Assembly: GCF_003751945.1 (NCBI RefSeq)
Contig: NZ_RJKL01000001.1
Span: 6,820,001 to 6,884,000, forward strand
Direction: 5' to 3'
Origin: Couchioplanes caeruleus
GTDB taxonomy: Bacteria > Actinomycetota > Actinomycetes > Mycobacteriales > Micromonosporaceae
Length of the DNA stretch: 64,000 nucleotides
Part shown: in pieces, positions 24,871-36,000 of the stretch
Layout of the letters: each line of letters begins with the position of its first letter
Numbering within the stretch: position 1 is the first letter of the stretch
Program-made: the position numbers and the translations under genes
The notes under the pieces: generated by a model
Told to the model about the DNA's origin: nothing
Databases searched by the model: none
The model's input: only the letters and a program-made list of their open reading frames with translations

Positions 24871-25847
24871 CCAGCACCGAGGCGCCGACCGATCTCGCCC
24901 GGGTCGCCGAGGCGCTGCGCAACGAGATCAAGCGCAAGCTGAACACCCTGCGCCTGCAGCTCACGGACGATCTTCGCGAGGTGGCGCGGGCCGCCGAGGA
25001 GCGGTCCGCGCAGTTGGCCCGGCGGCTGGACGACGCCGACGGCCGCCTCGCGCGTCTCGCCGAGGCCCATGAGGAGCTGCGCCGGCAGGCCGAGGCGGAG
25101 CTTCGCGGTGCCCGGCAGGCGATCACCCGACTGACCGGCGAGATCCACCTGATCGAGGGGCGGCTGCGGCTGGAGCACGGCGTACGGCCCGTCGACCTGG
25201 ACGCGGTACCGCCGGAGCTGGAGGGGCTGGTCGCCCAGGTGCGGGAGGCCGAGGAAATCCGCTCCGGCATGCTCGACGATCGGACCCGCGAGGCCCATCA
25301 CGGCGCGCTCGACGCGTACGCGGAGCTGCGACGTCTCGCCGCGGAGAGCCGGGCCCGCGCGCTCGACGCCAGTGCCGTCCTGGCTCGCGCGCGCCCCGGG
25401 CGGCGCGAGTTTCGCCGGGCCGCGGCGTCCTACCGGCACCACTGGCGGCGGCTCGGTGCGCAGAACGCGGAGCTGGCCGCGACGAGGGACACGGTCGCGG
25501 TCGCCGAGAAGGAACTCGCCGCCGACCTGCGGCAGCAGGAGCAGTTCAGCACGCATCGGGGTGCGGTCGCCGTCGCCGAGCTCACCGCCCACCTGCGGCG
25601 GCGTATCGACGCCGCCGTGGAGACGCATGCGCTGTTCCCCTCGTGGTTCACGATCACCGAGCTCGGGCACCGGCCGAGTGCCGCCCGTGCCGCGGTGTGG
25701 TGTGACGCGGCCACCAGGGTCGCGCTCTACCGGATCACGTACGGGATCACCGACAGCGTCTCCGCCCTCGGCGACCCGCCGGAGGGCGGCCACCGCGCGC
25801 AGCGGTACGCCCAGGTGCGGGCCGCCCTGTCGGAACTCGCGGAGTGA
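24867..25847 (+). CDS. Coiled-coil protein with a relaxase-C-terminus-like domain
   Basis: The 326-residue protein is strongly helical from about residues 10 to 240 (Glu/Arg/Ala-rich heptads), probably a long coiled coil. The last 75 residues are different: LFPSWFTITELGHRP, AAVWCDAATRVALYR, YGITDSVSALGDPP. This resembles the short module found near the C-terminus of many actinobacterial conjugative relaxase/helicase proteins, where PxW followed by xLG and YRxxYGI is typical. The resemblance is from memory and needs a profile search. It is translationally coupled to the upstream membrane protein. No transfer genes are nearby. Confidence 0.65.
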   Translation: MTSTEAPTDLARVAEALRNEIKRKLNTLRLQLTDDLREVARAAEERSAQLARRLDDADGRLARLAEAHEELRRQAEAELRGARQAITRLTGEIHLIEGRLRLEHGVRPVDLDAVPPELEGLVAQVREAEEIRSGMLDDRTREAHHGALDAYAELRRLAAESRARALDASAVLARARPGRREFRRAAASYRHHWRRLGAQNAELAATRDTVAVAEKELAADLRQQEQFSTHRGAVAVAELTAHLRRRIDAAVETHALFPSWFTITELGHRPSAARAAVWCDAATRVALYRITYGITDSVSALGDPPEGGHRAQRYAQVRAALSELAE

Positions 25848-25996
25848 CACCGTGATCCACGGTCATCCGCATCGGTGACCTCCCTTTTGGGGGATGGGCG
25901 TGGCCGGGCCGTGATCTTAGGGTCGGTCAGTGTCGATCTGTGGTGGTTCGCCCTGATCGCTGGTGCCCTCACGCCGTCCCGCGAGCGGAGTCGTCC

Positions 25997-26689
25997 ATGT
26001 CGGTTTTCCGTGGCTCGAACTCGTCCACCGCCTGGCCGGAGGGTGCCGATCCGTACCCGGACGGCCCCACCGAGCGGCTCGGCCCCGAGCCGGACCGGTC
26101 GTCCGCGCCGCCGTCGTCCCCACCGCAGCCGCGGCGCGGTGCCGTCTTCGCCGTGCTGCTCGCCATGCTCGCGTTGCTGGCCGCCGCCGCGGCCGTGCTG
26201 CTCGCCTGGCGGGCCCTGGAACGGGCGGACCAGGCCTTCGCCCGCCCGCTTCCGGCGGCCTCCGGGGCATCGCCGGCCGTCGCAGGCGCGTACGGGGAAG
26301 AGATTCTCCGGATCCAGGCGGGCTGCACCGGCGTGACGTTCCTCGACCTGGACGAGCCGAGGGTCAACGCCGCCGGCCCGGTCAGCGACCTGCGCTACGA
26401 CAGCCGCTGCGGCGACGAAGCCCCCCAGCTCACCCTGGCCCCCGGTGCGGTGGGAGGCAGCGACGTGGGCGCCGCCGACGTGGACGGCCCGGGATGCGCG
26501 AGGGCCGTGCGGACCAGCCCGCTGGGCGGTGGCCTGATCGTGCCGGTGCGAACGGGTCTGGTCATGTGCGTGCTCACCGGCACCGGGACCCCGCCCACCG
26601 CGGGTGTGCGGCTGGTGCGGGTGAAGGTGGATCAGGTGAGCGCAGACGGCACCGTCAGCCTGCGGGCGACCGCCTGGCCGGCGGGCTGA
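25997..26689 (+). CDS. Single-pass membrane protein with extracytoplasmic Cys-containing domain
   Basis: No family is recognised. The 230-residue protein has a Pro/Ser-rich cytoplasmic N-terminus, one membrane helix (about 50-72), and an outer domain with four Cys (contexts QAGCTG, DSRCGD, GPGCAR and VMCVLT), which could form two disulphides. The C-terminal part (PVRTGLVMCVLTGTG, then RLVRVKVDQV) looks like a small beta-domain. The ATG start follows GAGCGGAG; an upstream in-frame GTG lacks a site. It lies 149 bases after the coiled-coil gene and may or may not belong to the same unit. Confidence 0.65.
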   Translation: MSVFRGSNSSTAWPEGADPYPDGPTERLGPEPDRSSAPPSSPPQPRRGAVFAVLLAMLALLAAAAAVLLAWRALERADQAFARPLPAASGASPAVAGAYGEEILRIQAGCTGVTFLDLDEPRVNAAGPVSDLRYDSRCGDEAPQLTLAPGAVGGSDVGAADVDGPGCARAVRTSPLGGGLIVPVRTGLVMCVLTGTGTPPTAGVRLVRVKVDQVSADGTVSLRATAWPAG

Positions 26690-26781
26690 GTGCGGGAGTT
26701 CCGGGCCGGTGCCGGTGTTGCCAGGCGGATCCTGACAGAATGTCGGGTGCGCCCTGTGATCCCGTGTGAGGAGACGTTCCC

Positions 26782-28584
<1,803 letters not shown>

Positions 28585-28597
28585 GACGTACGCGGAT

Positions 28598-28622
28598 GTC
28601 CGGCGGCGCTGTGCCGCCGGAC
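28598..28622 (+). terminator. Terminator after aspS
   Basis: GTCCGGCGGC and GCCGCCGGAC form a perfect 10-bp stem with a 5-base loop, 13 bases after the aspS stop. Confidence 0.8.
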
Positions 28623-28636
28623 CCGTCATGATGGGT
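28621..28636 (+). promoter_or_regulatory. Near-palindrome over the -10 of the GyrI-like gene
   Basis: ACCCGTCATGATGGGT matches its own reverse complement at 14 of 16 positions. It contains a -10-like CATGAT (28627-28632) placed 7 bases before the ATG at 28640. It could be an operator, possibly for self-control, on a leaderless promoter. Confidence 0.4.
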
Positions 28637-28639
28637 CGC

Positions 28640-29134
28640 ATGCTGGCGGAACCCACCATCGTCGAGCGGTCCGAGCAGATGTACGTCGGACGGCGCGAGT
28701 CCATCACCATGACCGAGTTCGCCCGCGTGGCCGACCATCTACCCGCGATGTTCGGGTGGCTGGGGGAGCAGGGCGTCACGCCCGCCGGGGCGCCGTTCTT
28801 CCGGTACCGCCTCATCGACATGTCCGCCGAGCTGGTCGTCGAGGCCGGGATTCCGGTGGCCGGGCCGGTCGCCGTCGAGGAGCCGGTCTTCGTGGACGTG
28901 CTGCCCGCCGGGCGGTACGCGACCGTCACGCATGTCGGCCATCCGGACGAGCTCATGGGGGTCACCGCGAGCCTGCTCGACTGGGCGCAGCGGCGCGGCC
29001 TCGAGTGGGACCGGACGCCGACGCCGGAGGGTGAGGTGTGGGGCGCCCGGCTGGAGGTGCTGATGACCGACCCGGCCGAGGAGCCCGACATGCACAAGTG
29101 GCAGACGGTGCTGCTCTTCAAGCTGGCCGACTGA
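28640..29134 (+). CDS. GyrI-like / AraC effector-binding-domain protein
   Basis: The 164-residue protein matches the GyrI-like small-molecule-binding fold (SHS2 pair) found alone or at the end of AraC-type regulators: VFVDVLPAGRYATVTHVGHPDEL in the first half, then LDWAQRRGLEWD and EVWGARLEVLMTDP. Stand-alone members bind hydrophobic or cationic toxins. The ligand is unknown here. Starts at 28628 and 28640 are possible; the later ATG is preferred because a -10-like hexamer lies 7 bases before it and no Shine-Dalgarno is seen for either. Its stop abuts the minus-strand GNAT remnant. Confidence 0.8.
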   Translation: MLAEPTIVERSEQMYVGRRESITMTEFARVADHLPAMFGWLGEQGVTPAGAPFFRYRLIDMSAELVVEAGIPVAGPVAVEEPVFVDVLPAGRYATVTHVGHPDELMGVTASLLDWAQRRGLEWDRTPTPEGEVWGARLEVLMTDPAEEPDMHKWQTVLLFKLAD

Positions 29135-29320
29135 TCAGCTCTCCACCGTGAAATCCCCCCGTTCCACCGGGACGCTCAGGCGCATCGCGGGGTAGTCGGT
29201 GCACCGGAAGCCCAGGTCGGCGTAGAGCGGTTCGCCGTCGCGGCTGGCGCTCAGTTCGACGACGGAGACGCCCCGGGTCGCATACCAGCCGATCAAGGCG
29301 GTCATGCAGGCCCGGGCCAT
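29135..29320 (-). pseudogene. GNAT acetyltransferase remnant, 5' truncated
   Basis: The minus-strand frame encodes about 60 residues that look like the C-terminal third of a GNAT N-acetyltransferase: MTALIGWYATRGVSVVEL, then SASRDGEPLYADLGFRCTD, where xLYxxLGF is the usual motif-B ending. The N-terminal core and the acetyl-CoA-binding R/QxxGxG/A loop are missing. The frame continues upstream only as nonsense across the operator of the divergent regulator. I read it as a decayed gene whose 5' part was lost when the regulator-transporter unit arrived or expanded. Confidence 0.65.
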
Positions 29321-29335
29321 GCTGGCACAAAAGCG

Positions 29336-29367
29336 TTGCACAATTTCTGTGCACAAGTATTGTGCAA
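29336..29367 (+). promoter_or_regulatory. Nested dyad operator and leaderless promoter of the HTH regulator-MFS operon
   Basis: TTGCACAA (29336-29343) and TTGTGCAA (29360-29367) are perfect inverted arms. Between them the palindrome TGTGCACA (29348-29355) shares exactly the same dyad axis. The promoter overlaps: -35 TTGCAC (29336-29341), a 16-base spacer and -10 TATTGT (29358-29363), then the ATG 6 bases later. A further half-site-like TGGCACAA lies at 29323-29330. Binding of a dimer here would block RNA polymerase, so autorepression by the first gene is likely. Confidence 0.75.
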
Positions 29368-29369
29368 GT

Positions 29370-29933
29370 ATGGAGCAGCGCGAAATTCATCTCGACTCCC
29401 GGCAGATCCGGGTGCTGGCCCACCCCCTGCGTTTCCGCCTGCTCGGCCGGCTCCGGCTGGACGGCCCGGCGACGGCGACGCGGCTGGCCCAGGCCCTCGG
29501 CACCAACACCGGGGCGACCAGCTACCACCTGCGGCAGCTCGCCGACGTCGGCCTCGTCCTCGAGGAGCAACGGCCCGGCCGAGGCCGGGAGCGCTGGTGG
29601 CGCGCGGCGCACGACGTGTCGAGCTGGCAGCGGGACAGCTTCGCCGGTGACGCCGACGCCACCGCGGCGGCGGACTGGCTCGAAGCCTCCCTGCTGCGCG
29701 GATTCGTCGAGCAGGTGGAGGCCTGGCATCGCGTCCAGCACGACGAACCGCCGGAGTGGCGCCAGGCCAGCAGCTTCTCCGACGTCTGGATCGACCTCTC
29801 GGCGGGGCAGCTCGACGCGCTCAACGCCGAGCTTCTCGACGTCATCGAGCGCTACCGGGCCGCGGGTCCGGCACCGGACTCCCGGCGAATCGTCTACTAC
29901 CTCTACGGCATGCCGAAGGTGGCACCTTCATGA
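29370..29933 (+). CDS. ArsR-like winged-helix transcriptional regulator
   Basis: The 187-residue protein has an ArsR/HTH_20-type winged helix at the N-terminus: RQIRVLAHPLRFRLLGRLRLDGPATATRLAQALGTNTGATSYHLRQLADVGLV. The C-terminal 100 residues are Trp-rich and helical (WLEASLLRGFVEQVEAW) and may bind a ligand. There is no metal-binding CVC box. The ATG is chosen because the -10 box is 6 bases upstream; upstream in-frame starts lie inside the operator. It overlaps the MFS gene by four bases (ATGA), which suggests that it controls drug export. Confidence 0.88.
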   Translation: MEQREIHLDSRQIRVLAHPLRFRLLGRLRLDGPATATRLAQALGTNTGATSYHLRQLADVGLVLEEQRPGRGRERWWRAAHDVSSWQRDSFAGDADATAAADWLEASLLRGFVEQVEAWHRVQHDEPPEWRQASSFSDVWIDLSAGQLDALNAELLDVIERYRAAGPAPDSRRIVYYLYGMPKVAPS

Positions 29934-31204
29934 GCACCCTCACCGCCGCCCAGGCCCGGCGCCGCTTCCTGCTGCTGGCCGCGTTCCGCTGGCTGCCCGT
30001 CGGCCTGATGATCCCGGTCATCGTCCTGCTCCCGCTCGAACGCGGACTCACCCTGGCGCAGTACGGCGCGGCCGCCGCCCTGCAAGGCGTCGTCGTCCTG
30101 CTGCTGGAGCTGCCGACCGGCGGCCTGTCCGACGCGATGGGCCGGCGGCCGGTACTGCTGCTCGCGGGCCTCGTCGACGTCCTGGCGCTGTGCGTACTGA
30201 CCGTCGCGGACTCGGTCCTGCTCTTCGTGATCTTCTACCTCCTCCAGGGCGTCTACCGCGCCCTCGACAGCGGCCCGCTCGAATCCTGGTACGTCGACCA
30301 GGCCCTCGCCGCCGACGAGCACGCCGACATCGAGACCGGCCTGAGCCGCAGCGGCGTCGTGATCGGCGTGGCCATCGCCGGCGGCGCCCTGCTCACCGGC
30401 GGCCTCGTCGCGCTCGGCCCGTTCGGGGCCGTCACCGCGCTCAGCGCGCCGGTCTACGTCGCGCTCGGCCTGCAGCTCGTCTCCCTGGTCGCGGTGGCGA
30501 CGCTGATGACCGAGCCACGTCCCCGGCCGGGGCTGGGCGCCCTGGCCGCCTCGGCGAGCGGCGTGCCGGCGGCGATCGGGGGCGCGCTCGGACTGCTGCG
30601 CCGGTCCCGGATCATAGTGGCGCTCATCGCCGTCGAGGTGTTCTGGGGCTTCGGCATGATCGCCTTCGGGAGCCTGATGTCCGTACGCCTCGCCGACGTG
30701 CTGGGCGACGCCACCCGGGCCTCCGCGCTGATGGGCCCGGTCGGCTCGGTGGCGTGGCTGGCCTCGGCCGCCGGGGCCGCGCTGGTCCCCGCGCTCGCCC
30801 GCCGCATCGGCGCGCCCTGGACCGGCTTCACCCTGCGGATCCTGCAGGGCGTCACCGTCGCCGGGATGGCCCTGCTGGCGGGTCCGGCCGGCGTCATCGC
30901 GGCGTTCCTGCTCTGCTACACCGTGCACGGCGCGGCCGACCCGGTGCACAGCGGGCTGCTGCACCGGCAGGTCCAGGGGCCGTACCGCGCGAGCCTGGTC
31001 TCGCTGAACTCGATGGTGGCCCAGCCGGCCGGCGCCCTCGGCCTGATCGTCCTCACCGTGATCGCCACCCGGGCGAGCCTGGTGGTCGCCCTGCTGGTCG
31101 GGGCGGTCGTCCTGGCCGTGGCCGCGCCGCTCTACCTGGTGGCGCGGCGGGCCGCGCCGCAGACCGCGCCGACCGGCACGCCGGAGGTCGCGCCGGTGCC
31201 CTGA
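29930..31204 (+). CDS. Major facilitator superfamily exporter
   Basis: The 424-residue protein has about twelve membrane helices and the MFS loop-2/3 motif in GGLSDAMGRRPVLLLAG (about residues 64-80), followed by an acidic-and-Tyr segment (RALDSGPLESWYVDQALA) seen in a group of multidrug-like transporters. Substrate is not evident. Translation is coupled to the upstream regulator through ATGA. The order regulator then pump, with an operator over the promoter, is that of an inducible efflux unit. Confidence 0.87.
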   Translation: MSTLTAAQARRRFLLLAAFRWLPVGLMIPVIVLLPLERGLTLAQYGAAAALQGVVVLLLELPTGGLSDAMGRRPVLLLAGLVDVLALCVLTVADSVLLFVIFYLLQGVYRALDSGPLESWYVDQALAADEHADIETGLSRSGVVIGVAIAGGALLTGGLVALGPFGAVTALSAPVYVALGLQLVSLVAVATLMTEPRPRPGLGALAASASGVPAAIGGALGLLRRSRIIVALIAVEVFWGFGMIAFGSLMSVRLADVLGDATRASALMGPVGSVAWLASAAGAALVPALARRIGAPWTGFTLRILQGVTVAGMALLAGPAGVIAAFLLCYTVHGAADPVHSGLLHRQVQGPYRASLVSLNSMVAQPAGALGLIVLTVIATRASLVVALLVGAVVLAVAAPLYLVARRAAPQTAPTGTPEVAPVP

Positions 31205-31278
31205 TGGCCGGGGGTTTGCGCGCGACCACCCCGCGGGTACCAGCAGGTCACGTGCTCTCACCCCCGATGGAGGCCCCC

Positions 31279-31488
31279 ATGCTCGCGATCGCCGCGGCCG
31301 TCGTCTTCGGCATCTACCTGCTTCTCGACCTGCTCGACGTGCAAACCTCGGACCTGTTCAACTTCAACACGTTCGCCTCCCTCGGCCTGCTGCTGCTCTC
31401 CCTCTACCTGGCCGGGGTCGGCAGCGGCCCGCGCGCCGGCACCGGCAGCGGCCGCCGCTTCTACGGCCGGCGCCCCGGCCGCGGCTGA
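31279..31488 (+). CDS. Small two-helix membrane protein
   Basis: This 69-residue protein consists of two hydrophobic helices (MLAIAAAVVFGIYLLLDLL, then FASLGLLLLSLYLAGVG) joined by a short polar turn (DVQTSDLFNFNT), and a basic Gly/Arg-rich tail. Similar short proteins occur in Micromonosporaceae as far as I recall; no function is known. The ATG at 31279 has GGAGG five bases upstream, which decides it over the ATG 12 bases earlier. It lies 74 bases after the MFS gene. Confidence 0.65.
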   Translation: MLAIAAAVVFGIYLLLDLLDVQTSDLFNFNTFASLGLLLLSLYLAGVGSGPRAGTGSGRRFYGRRPGRG

Positions 31489-31498
31489 CCGTCACGTC

Positions 31499-31545
31499 CC
31501 GGCCCGCTCACATCGGTGCATTTCCGGCACCGTAGGGCGGGCCGG
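31499..31545 (+). terminator. Nested hairpin before rarA
   Basis: CCGGCCCGC and GCGGGCCGG form an outer 9-bp perfect stem. Inside it CGGTGC and GCACCG form a second perfect stem around a 7-base loop. It follows the small membrane gene by ten bases and ends one base before the rarA -10 box, so it separates the two units. Confidence 0.65.
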
Positions 31546-31551
31546 TACTGT
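31546..31551 (+). promoter_or_regulatory. -10 box for a leaderless rarA mRNA
   Basis: TACTGT lies 8 bases before the ATG of rarA, with no Shine-Dalgarno in between. Confidence 0.45.
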
Positions 31552-31559
31552 CGGTGCCG

Positions 31560-33008
31560 ATGGAATTCGACGGACTCTTCCCCCTGACCGGACCGGGCGG
31601 CGTCCGCACCGCGCCACCGGCGGGCGCGGAGTCCGGCTTCACCCGGCCCGCGGCCGACTCGCCGCTGCCCGTGCGCATGCGACCCGCCGACCTGGACGAG
31701 CTCGTCGGCCAGCAGCACCTGCTCGCGCCCGGCGCGCCGCTGCGCCAGCTCGTCACCGGTACCACGCCGATGTCGGTCATCCTCTGGGGGCCGCCCGGCA
31801 CCGGCAAGACCACCATCGCGCATCTTGTCGCCGCGGCCACCGACCGTACGTTCGTGGCCATGTCTGCCCTGACCGCGGGCGTCAAGGACGTGCGCGCGGT
31901 CATCGACAAGGCCCGCCGCGAACGCCGCGCCGGGGGAGCGCCCACCGTCCTGTTCATCGACGAGGTGCACCGCTTCAGCAAGACCCAGCAGGATTCGCTG
32001 CTGGCCGCCGTCGAGGACCGCACGGTGACACTGCTCGCGGCGACCACCGAGAACCCCTACTTCTCGGTCATCTCGCCGCTGCTGTCCCGCTGCGTGCTGC
32101 TCACCCTGCGCGCCCTCGACGAGGAAGACGTCCGTCGGCTCATCCGCCGCGCGGTCACCGACGAACGCGGCCTCGGCGGTGCGGTCACGCTGACCGTCGA
32201 GGCAGAAGACCATCTGGTACGGCTGGCAAGCGGCGACGTCCGCAAGGCCCTGACGGCGCTGGAGGCCGCGGCCGGGTCGGCGGCCGCGCAGGGAGCCACC
32301 GAGATCGACCTCGCCACGGCCGAGAAGGCGGTCGACGTGGCCGCCGTGCGCTACGACCGCGACGGTGACGCCCACTACGACGTGACCAGCGCGTTCATCA
32401 AGAGCATGCGCGGCTCGGACCCGGACGCCGCCCTGCACTGGCTGGCCCGGATGCTGGTCGCGGGCGAGGACCCGCGCTTCATCGCCCGCCGCATCGTCAT
32501 CTTCGCCAGCGAGGACGTGGGCATGGCGGACCCGCAGGCCCTACTCGTCGCCACCGCCGCGGCCCAGGCGGTGCAGTCGGTCGGCCTGCCGGAGGCCCAG
32601 CTCAATTTGGCACAGGCGGTGGTGCATCTCGCCACCGCCCCGAAATCCAACAGCGTCACGACCGCCATCTCCGCCGCGATCGCCGACATCCGTGCGGGCC
32701 GGGGCGGCGCGGTGCCATCCCACCTGCGCGACTCCCACTACCCAGGATCACGTGGCCTAGGTCACGGAAAGGGCTACCGCTATCCACACGACGACCCCAA
32801 GGGTGTTGTGAGGCAGCAGTACGTACCGGATGATCTGATCGGCGCGGAGTACTACACCCCCACCGAGCACGGTGCCGAGCGGGCGGTGGCGGACCGTTTG
32901 CCCCGGCTACGCAGAATCGTCCGGGGAGCGGGTCCGTCCCCGGCCGGCCCGGCCCCCGCCCCGCAACGCGACGACAGCGGCCCCGCCGCCGGAGAGGACC
33001 AGCCGTGA
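31560..33008 (+). CDS. rarA: Replication-associated recombination protein RarA (MgsA)
   Basis: RarA is an AAA+ ATPase of the clamp-loader group that acts at stalled replication forks. The 482-residue protein has an N-terminal Pro/Gly segment, the hallmark [17 protein letters not shown], Walker [10 protein letters not shown] (about residues 77-85), Walker B FIDEVHRF (near 135), sensor [10 protein letters not shown], and the C-terminal tetramerisation region with [20 protein letters not shown]. The ATG start fits a leaderless promoter. The position upstream of the DUF948/DUF6167/alaS genes is conserved in actinobacteria. The stop overlaps the next gene by four bases. Confidence 0.94.
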   Translation: MEFDGLFPLTGPGGVRTAPPAGAESGFTRPAADSPLPVRMRPADLDELVGQQHLLAPGAPLRQLVTGTTPMSVILWGPPGTGKTTIAHLVAAATDRTFVAMSALTAGVKDVRAVIDKARRERRAGGAPTVLFIDEVHRFSKTQQDSLLAAVEDRTVTLLAATTENPYFSVISPLLSRCVLLTLRALDEEDVRRLIRRAVTDERGLGGAVTLTVEAEDHLVRLASGDVRKALTALEAAAGSAAAQGATEIDLATAEKAVDVAAVRYDRDGDAHYDVTSAFIKSMRGSDPDAALHWLARMLVAGEDPRFIARRIVIFASEDVGMADPQALLVATAAAQAVQSVGLPEAQLNLAQAVVHLATAPKSNSVTTAISAAIADIRAGRGGAVPSHLRDSHYPGSRGLGHGKGYRYPHDDPKGVVRQQYVPDDLIGAEYYTPTEHGAERAVADRLPRLRRIVRGAGPSPAGPAPAPQRDDSGPAAGEDQP

Positions 33009-36000
33009 GCAGGCGCGGCGCCGAAAGGCCCGACGACTACGACGATCGCACCGAGCAGACCGGCCGCGGACGCCGGCTGTTCGGTCGTGGCCGCCCGGAG
33101 CCGATCGAGCAAGAGGTGCCCCGCGAGGAGACCGGCTGGCTGGACGACCTGCGTACGGCGAAGGAAGAGGGCGGCTCGATCGGCCCGGGCACGGCCCCGG
33201 GCGAGGCCCGCACCAGCAAGAGCGGCCGCCGCGCCCCGACCCCCGAGGATCCCGGCGGTGCCGAGCCGTTCGCGCCTCTGCCCGCCTCCGCCCCGCCCGC
33301 CGCGGCACCGAGCTCTCCGGCCGCGCCGCGCTCCGCGACTGGTACGCGTCCCCCGGTCGCTCCCGGTTCGCCGGCTGGTCCGCGCGCCGCGGGCGCTTCC
33401 CGTCTCCCGGTTGCTCCGGGTTCGCCGGCTGGTCCGGGTTCGCCGGGTGGTCCGCGCTCCGCGGGTGCCTCCCGGCCGCCTGTTTCTCCGGGTTCGCCGG
33501 CTGGTCCGCGTCCGACGGCTGGCGCGCGTCCCCCGGCTTCGGGCTCTCCCGCTGCGTCGCGTCCGGCGGCTGGTCCGCGTTCGGCGGACCCGCGCTACCC
33601 GGCGGTCGACCCGACTGCGGGCATGGCCGTTCCGGGAGTGCCGGCTTCAGGCAACGCCCCGGAGATTCCACCCGCTGCCCGGCCCGTCTCGCCGGGACGG
33701 CCGCCCGCCGGCCGTGCCGTGTCGGCCAGCCATCCAGTCTCACCGGGGCATCCCGTCCCCGGCCGTCCTGTCTCACCGGGCGGTCCTGTCCCGCGTGTCT
33801 CACCGGGCGGTCCTGTCCCGCGTGGCGGGCCTGCCGTACCCGGCGGTCCTGCCTCGCGTGGCGGGCCTGCCGCACCCGGCGGTCCTGCCTCGCGCGGCGG
33901 GCCTGCCGCAGCCGTTTCACCTGGCGGGCCCGTTCCACCAGGCGGGTCTCCCGGAGGCCGGCACGGTGCGGCGCCGGAGGACCGGCAGCCGGGCCGCCCG
34001 GTGTCGCCGCCCGGGCGCACGCCCTGGTCCGAGGAACAGGCGCCGCAGCCCGGTCACGGGCAGGCCGGCCCTGCACGGCGTGGTGGCGGTTCCCGGCCCG
34101 ACAGACCAGGCCGTGGCAGCCACTCGGTGCCGGGTCAGGCCGGCCCCCTGCCCGGTCAAGCCGGTCACGCGGGGCCCGTGCCAGGTCAGGGCGGCCACAC
34201 CGGTCCCGTGCCGGGCGTTGCGGGTCCCATGCCGGATGGCCATGCCGTTCCCCGGCCGGGACAGACGGGTCATGGCGGGCCGATGCCGGGCCGATCGGGG
34301 CCGCGCCACGGCGGGCGGGGCGTCGCGGGTGACGAGGAAACGACGTTCGGTTCCCGGGCCGCTGCTGCACCCGGCCGGGCCCAACCCGGCGCTCCCGGCG
34401 AGCAGGGCGGCCGCCACGGTCGGTTCGACCCGGAGGAGAACTCCGGGCCGCTGCCGGTCGGCCGCGCGGCCACGGGGCCGGTCAACCGCACCGGACCGCG
34501 TAACCGGCAGAGCTCTGCGGACACCCCCACCGGCCGTCACGGTGGGGTCGATGCGTATGCCGGTAGCCACGACGTGCCTCCCTCGGGCCGCCATGGTGGG
34601 CCGGATGGGCCGCCTTCCGGTCGTCATGGTGGGCCGGGTGGGCCGCCTTCCGGTCGTCACGGTGGGCCGGACGCGCCGCCCTCAGGTCGTCACGGTGGGC
34701 CCGATGGGCCGCCCTCAGGTCGTCACGGTGGGCCCGATGGGCCGCAGTCGGGTCGTCACGGTGGGCCGGATGGGCCGCCCTCAGGTCGCCACGGGGGACC
34801 GGGCGGCGTAGCTGGTCGCCCCGGTGGGCGGGACTCGAGTGCCGGCCGCCGCGCTGCGCAGCAACGGCCCGGTCCGGCCGCGGAATCGGCGCAGGCACGG
34901 GCCTCCGCGTCGGTCGTGCCGCCCGTCGTGCCCGGCCGCGAGGGCGTCCGCACTCCTCCGATCCCGGGTCGCGCCGGGGCGATGGCCGGTAGCACCTCCG
35001 GGGTGATCGGCACCACCGGACAGATCGCCCAGGCCGGAGGCGCCGGTGCCCCCCCGCGGGGGACGGGCCGGGTGCCCCGGCCAGGGCAGTCCGGGCGTGC
35101 GGGCCCAGGCCAACCGGTCTCGCCCGGGCGGCCGGGCCAGCCGCCTCAGCCGAGCCAGCCGATCACGCCGGACGGGCCGCCCATGGCGAGCCGGCCGGAA
35201 TCAAGTCAGCCGATCTCGGGACAGCCGGTTTCCCCGGGCCGACCGAGTCCTGAGTTTCCCGGCGCGGGGCGTCCCGGGCCCATCCAACAGCCACACGGGC
35301 GCCCGGAACCGGGCCAGCCCGGGGTGGGTCAGCCGGGCCCGGGTCGCCCGGGCCGTGGCCAGGCAAGAGCGGGCCAGCGCAGGCCGGATCAGCCCGGCGC
35401 GGGTCAGCCCGGCGCGGGCCGTCCCGTCGCGGGGCGTGCCGTGCCCGGGCAAGCCGGCCGGGGTGCCGCCGAGCGTTCCGGCATGGCATCGCCACCGGCT
35501 TCGGCCGGGCCCGCCAGCGGCCCGATCCATGCCAGCGGCCCGATCCATGCCAGCGGCCCGATCCATGTTCCCGGAGCCACCCCGGGCTCAGCGGTCCGGC
35601 CCGCCTCTGGCGCCGGGATGGCGCGGCCCACCTCCGGAGCCGTAGAGACACGCCCCGCCTCCGGAGCCGGAGCGACAGGACCCACCTCCGGAGGCGAAGC
35701 GACGCGGCCCACCTCCGGAGCCGGGGGTATGCGGCCCACCTCCGGAGCCGGGGGTATGCGGCCCACCTCTGGAGCCGGCGCTGCGAGCGGGCCCATGGTC
35801 GGAAACGGCAGAAACGCCGGAAACGCAGCCAACGGAGGAACTCTCCCGGCCGGGAGAAACAGCACCGCGGGTCAGCCCGTGGGCAGAGCCGGAGCAGCGA
35901 CAGGCACCCCGCCCTCGGGCACGGCCGGCACCGCAGCCGGCGCCGCGGTCCCGGGCAGGGCTGGCGCGGCTAGTGCTGCGGTTCCCGGTAGGGCTGGCGC

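Noticed and set aside
24247..26781. The three unknown membrane/coiled-coil genes considered as part of an integrated conjugative element
   Set aside because: There is no integrase, attachment-site repeat, replication or transfer gene, and the flanks are ordinary chromosomal genes.
29362..31278. Long plus-strand frame crossing the HTH regulator and the MFS gene
   Set aside because: It runs out of frame with both supported genes and is Arg/Pro/Ala-rich. Only its end, from 31279, is coding, as the small membrane protein.
34586..34816. Regularly spaced repeats considered as a CRISPR array
   Set aside because: The units are contiguous 33-mers in frame within a coding gene, with no unique spacers and no cas genes.
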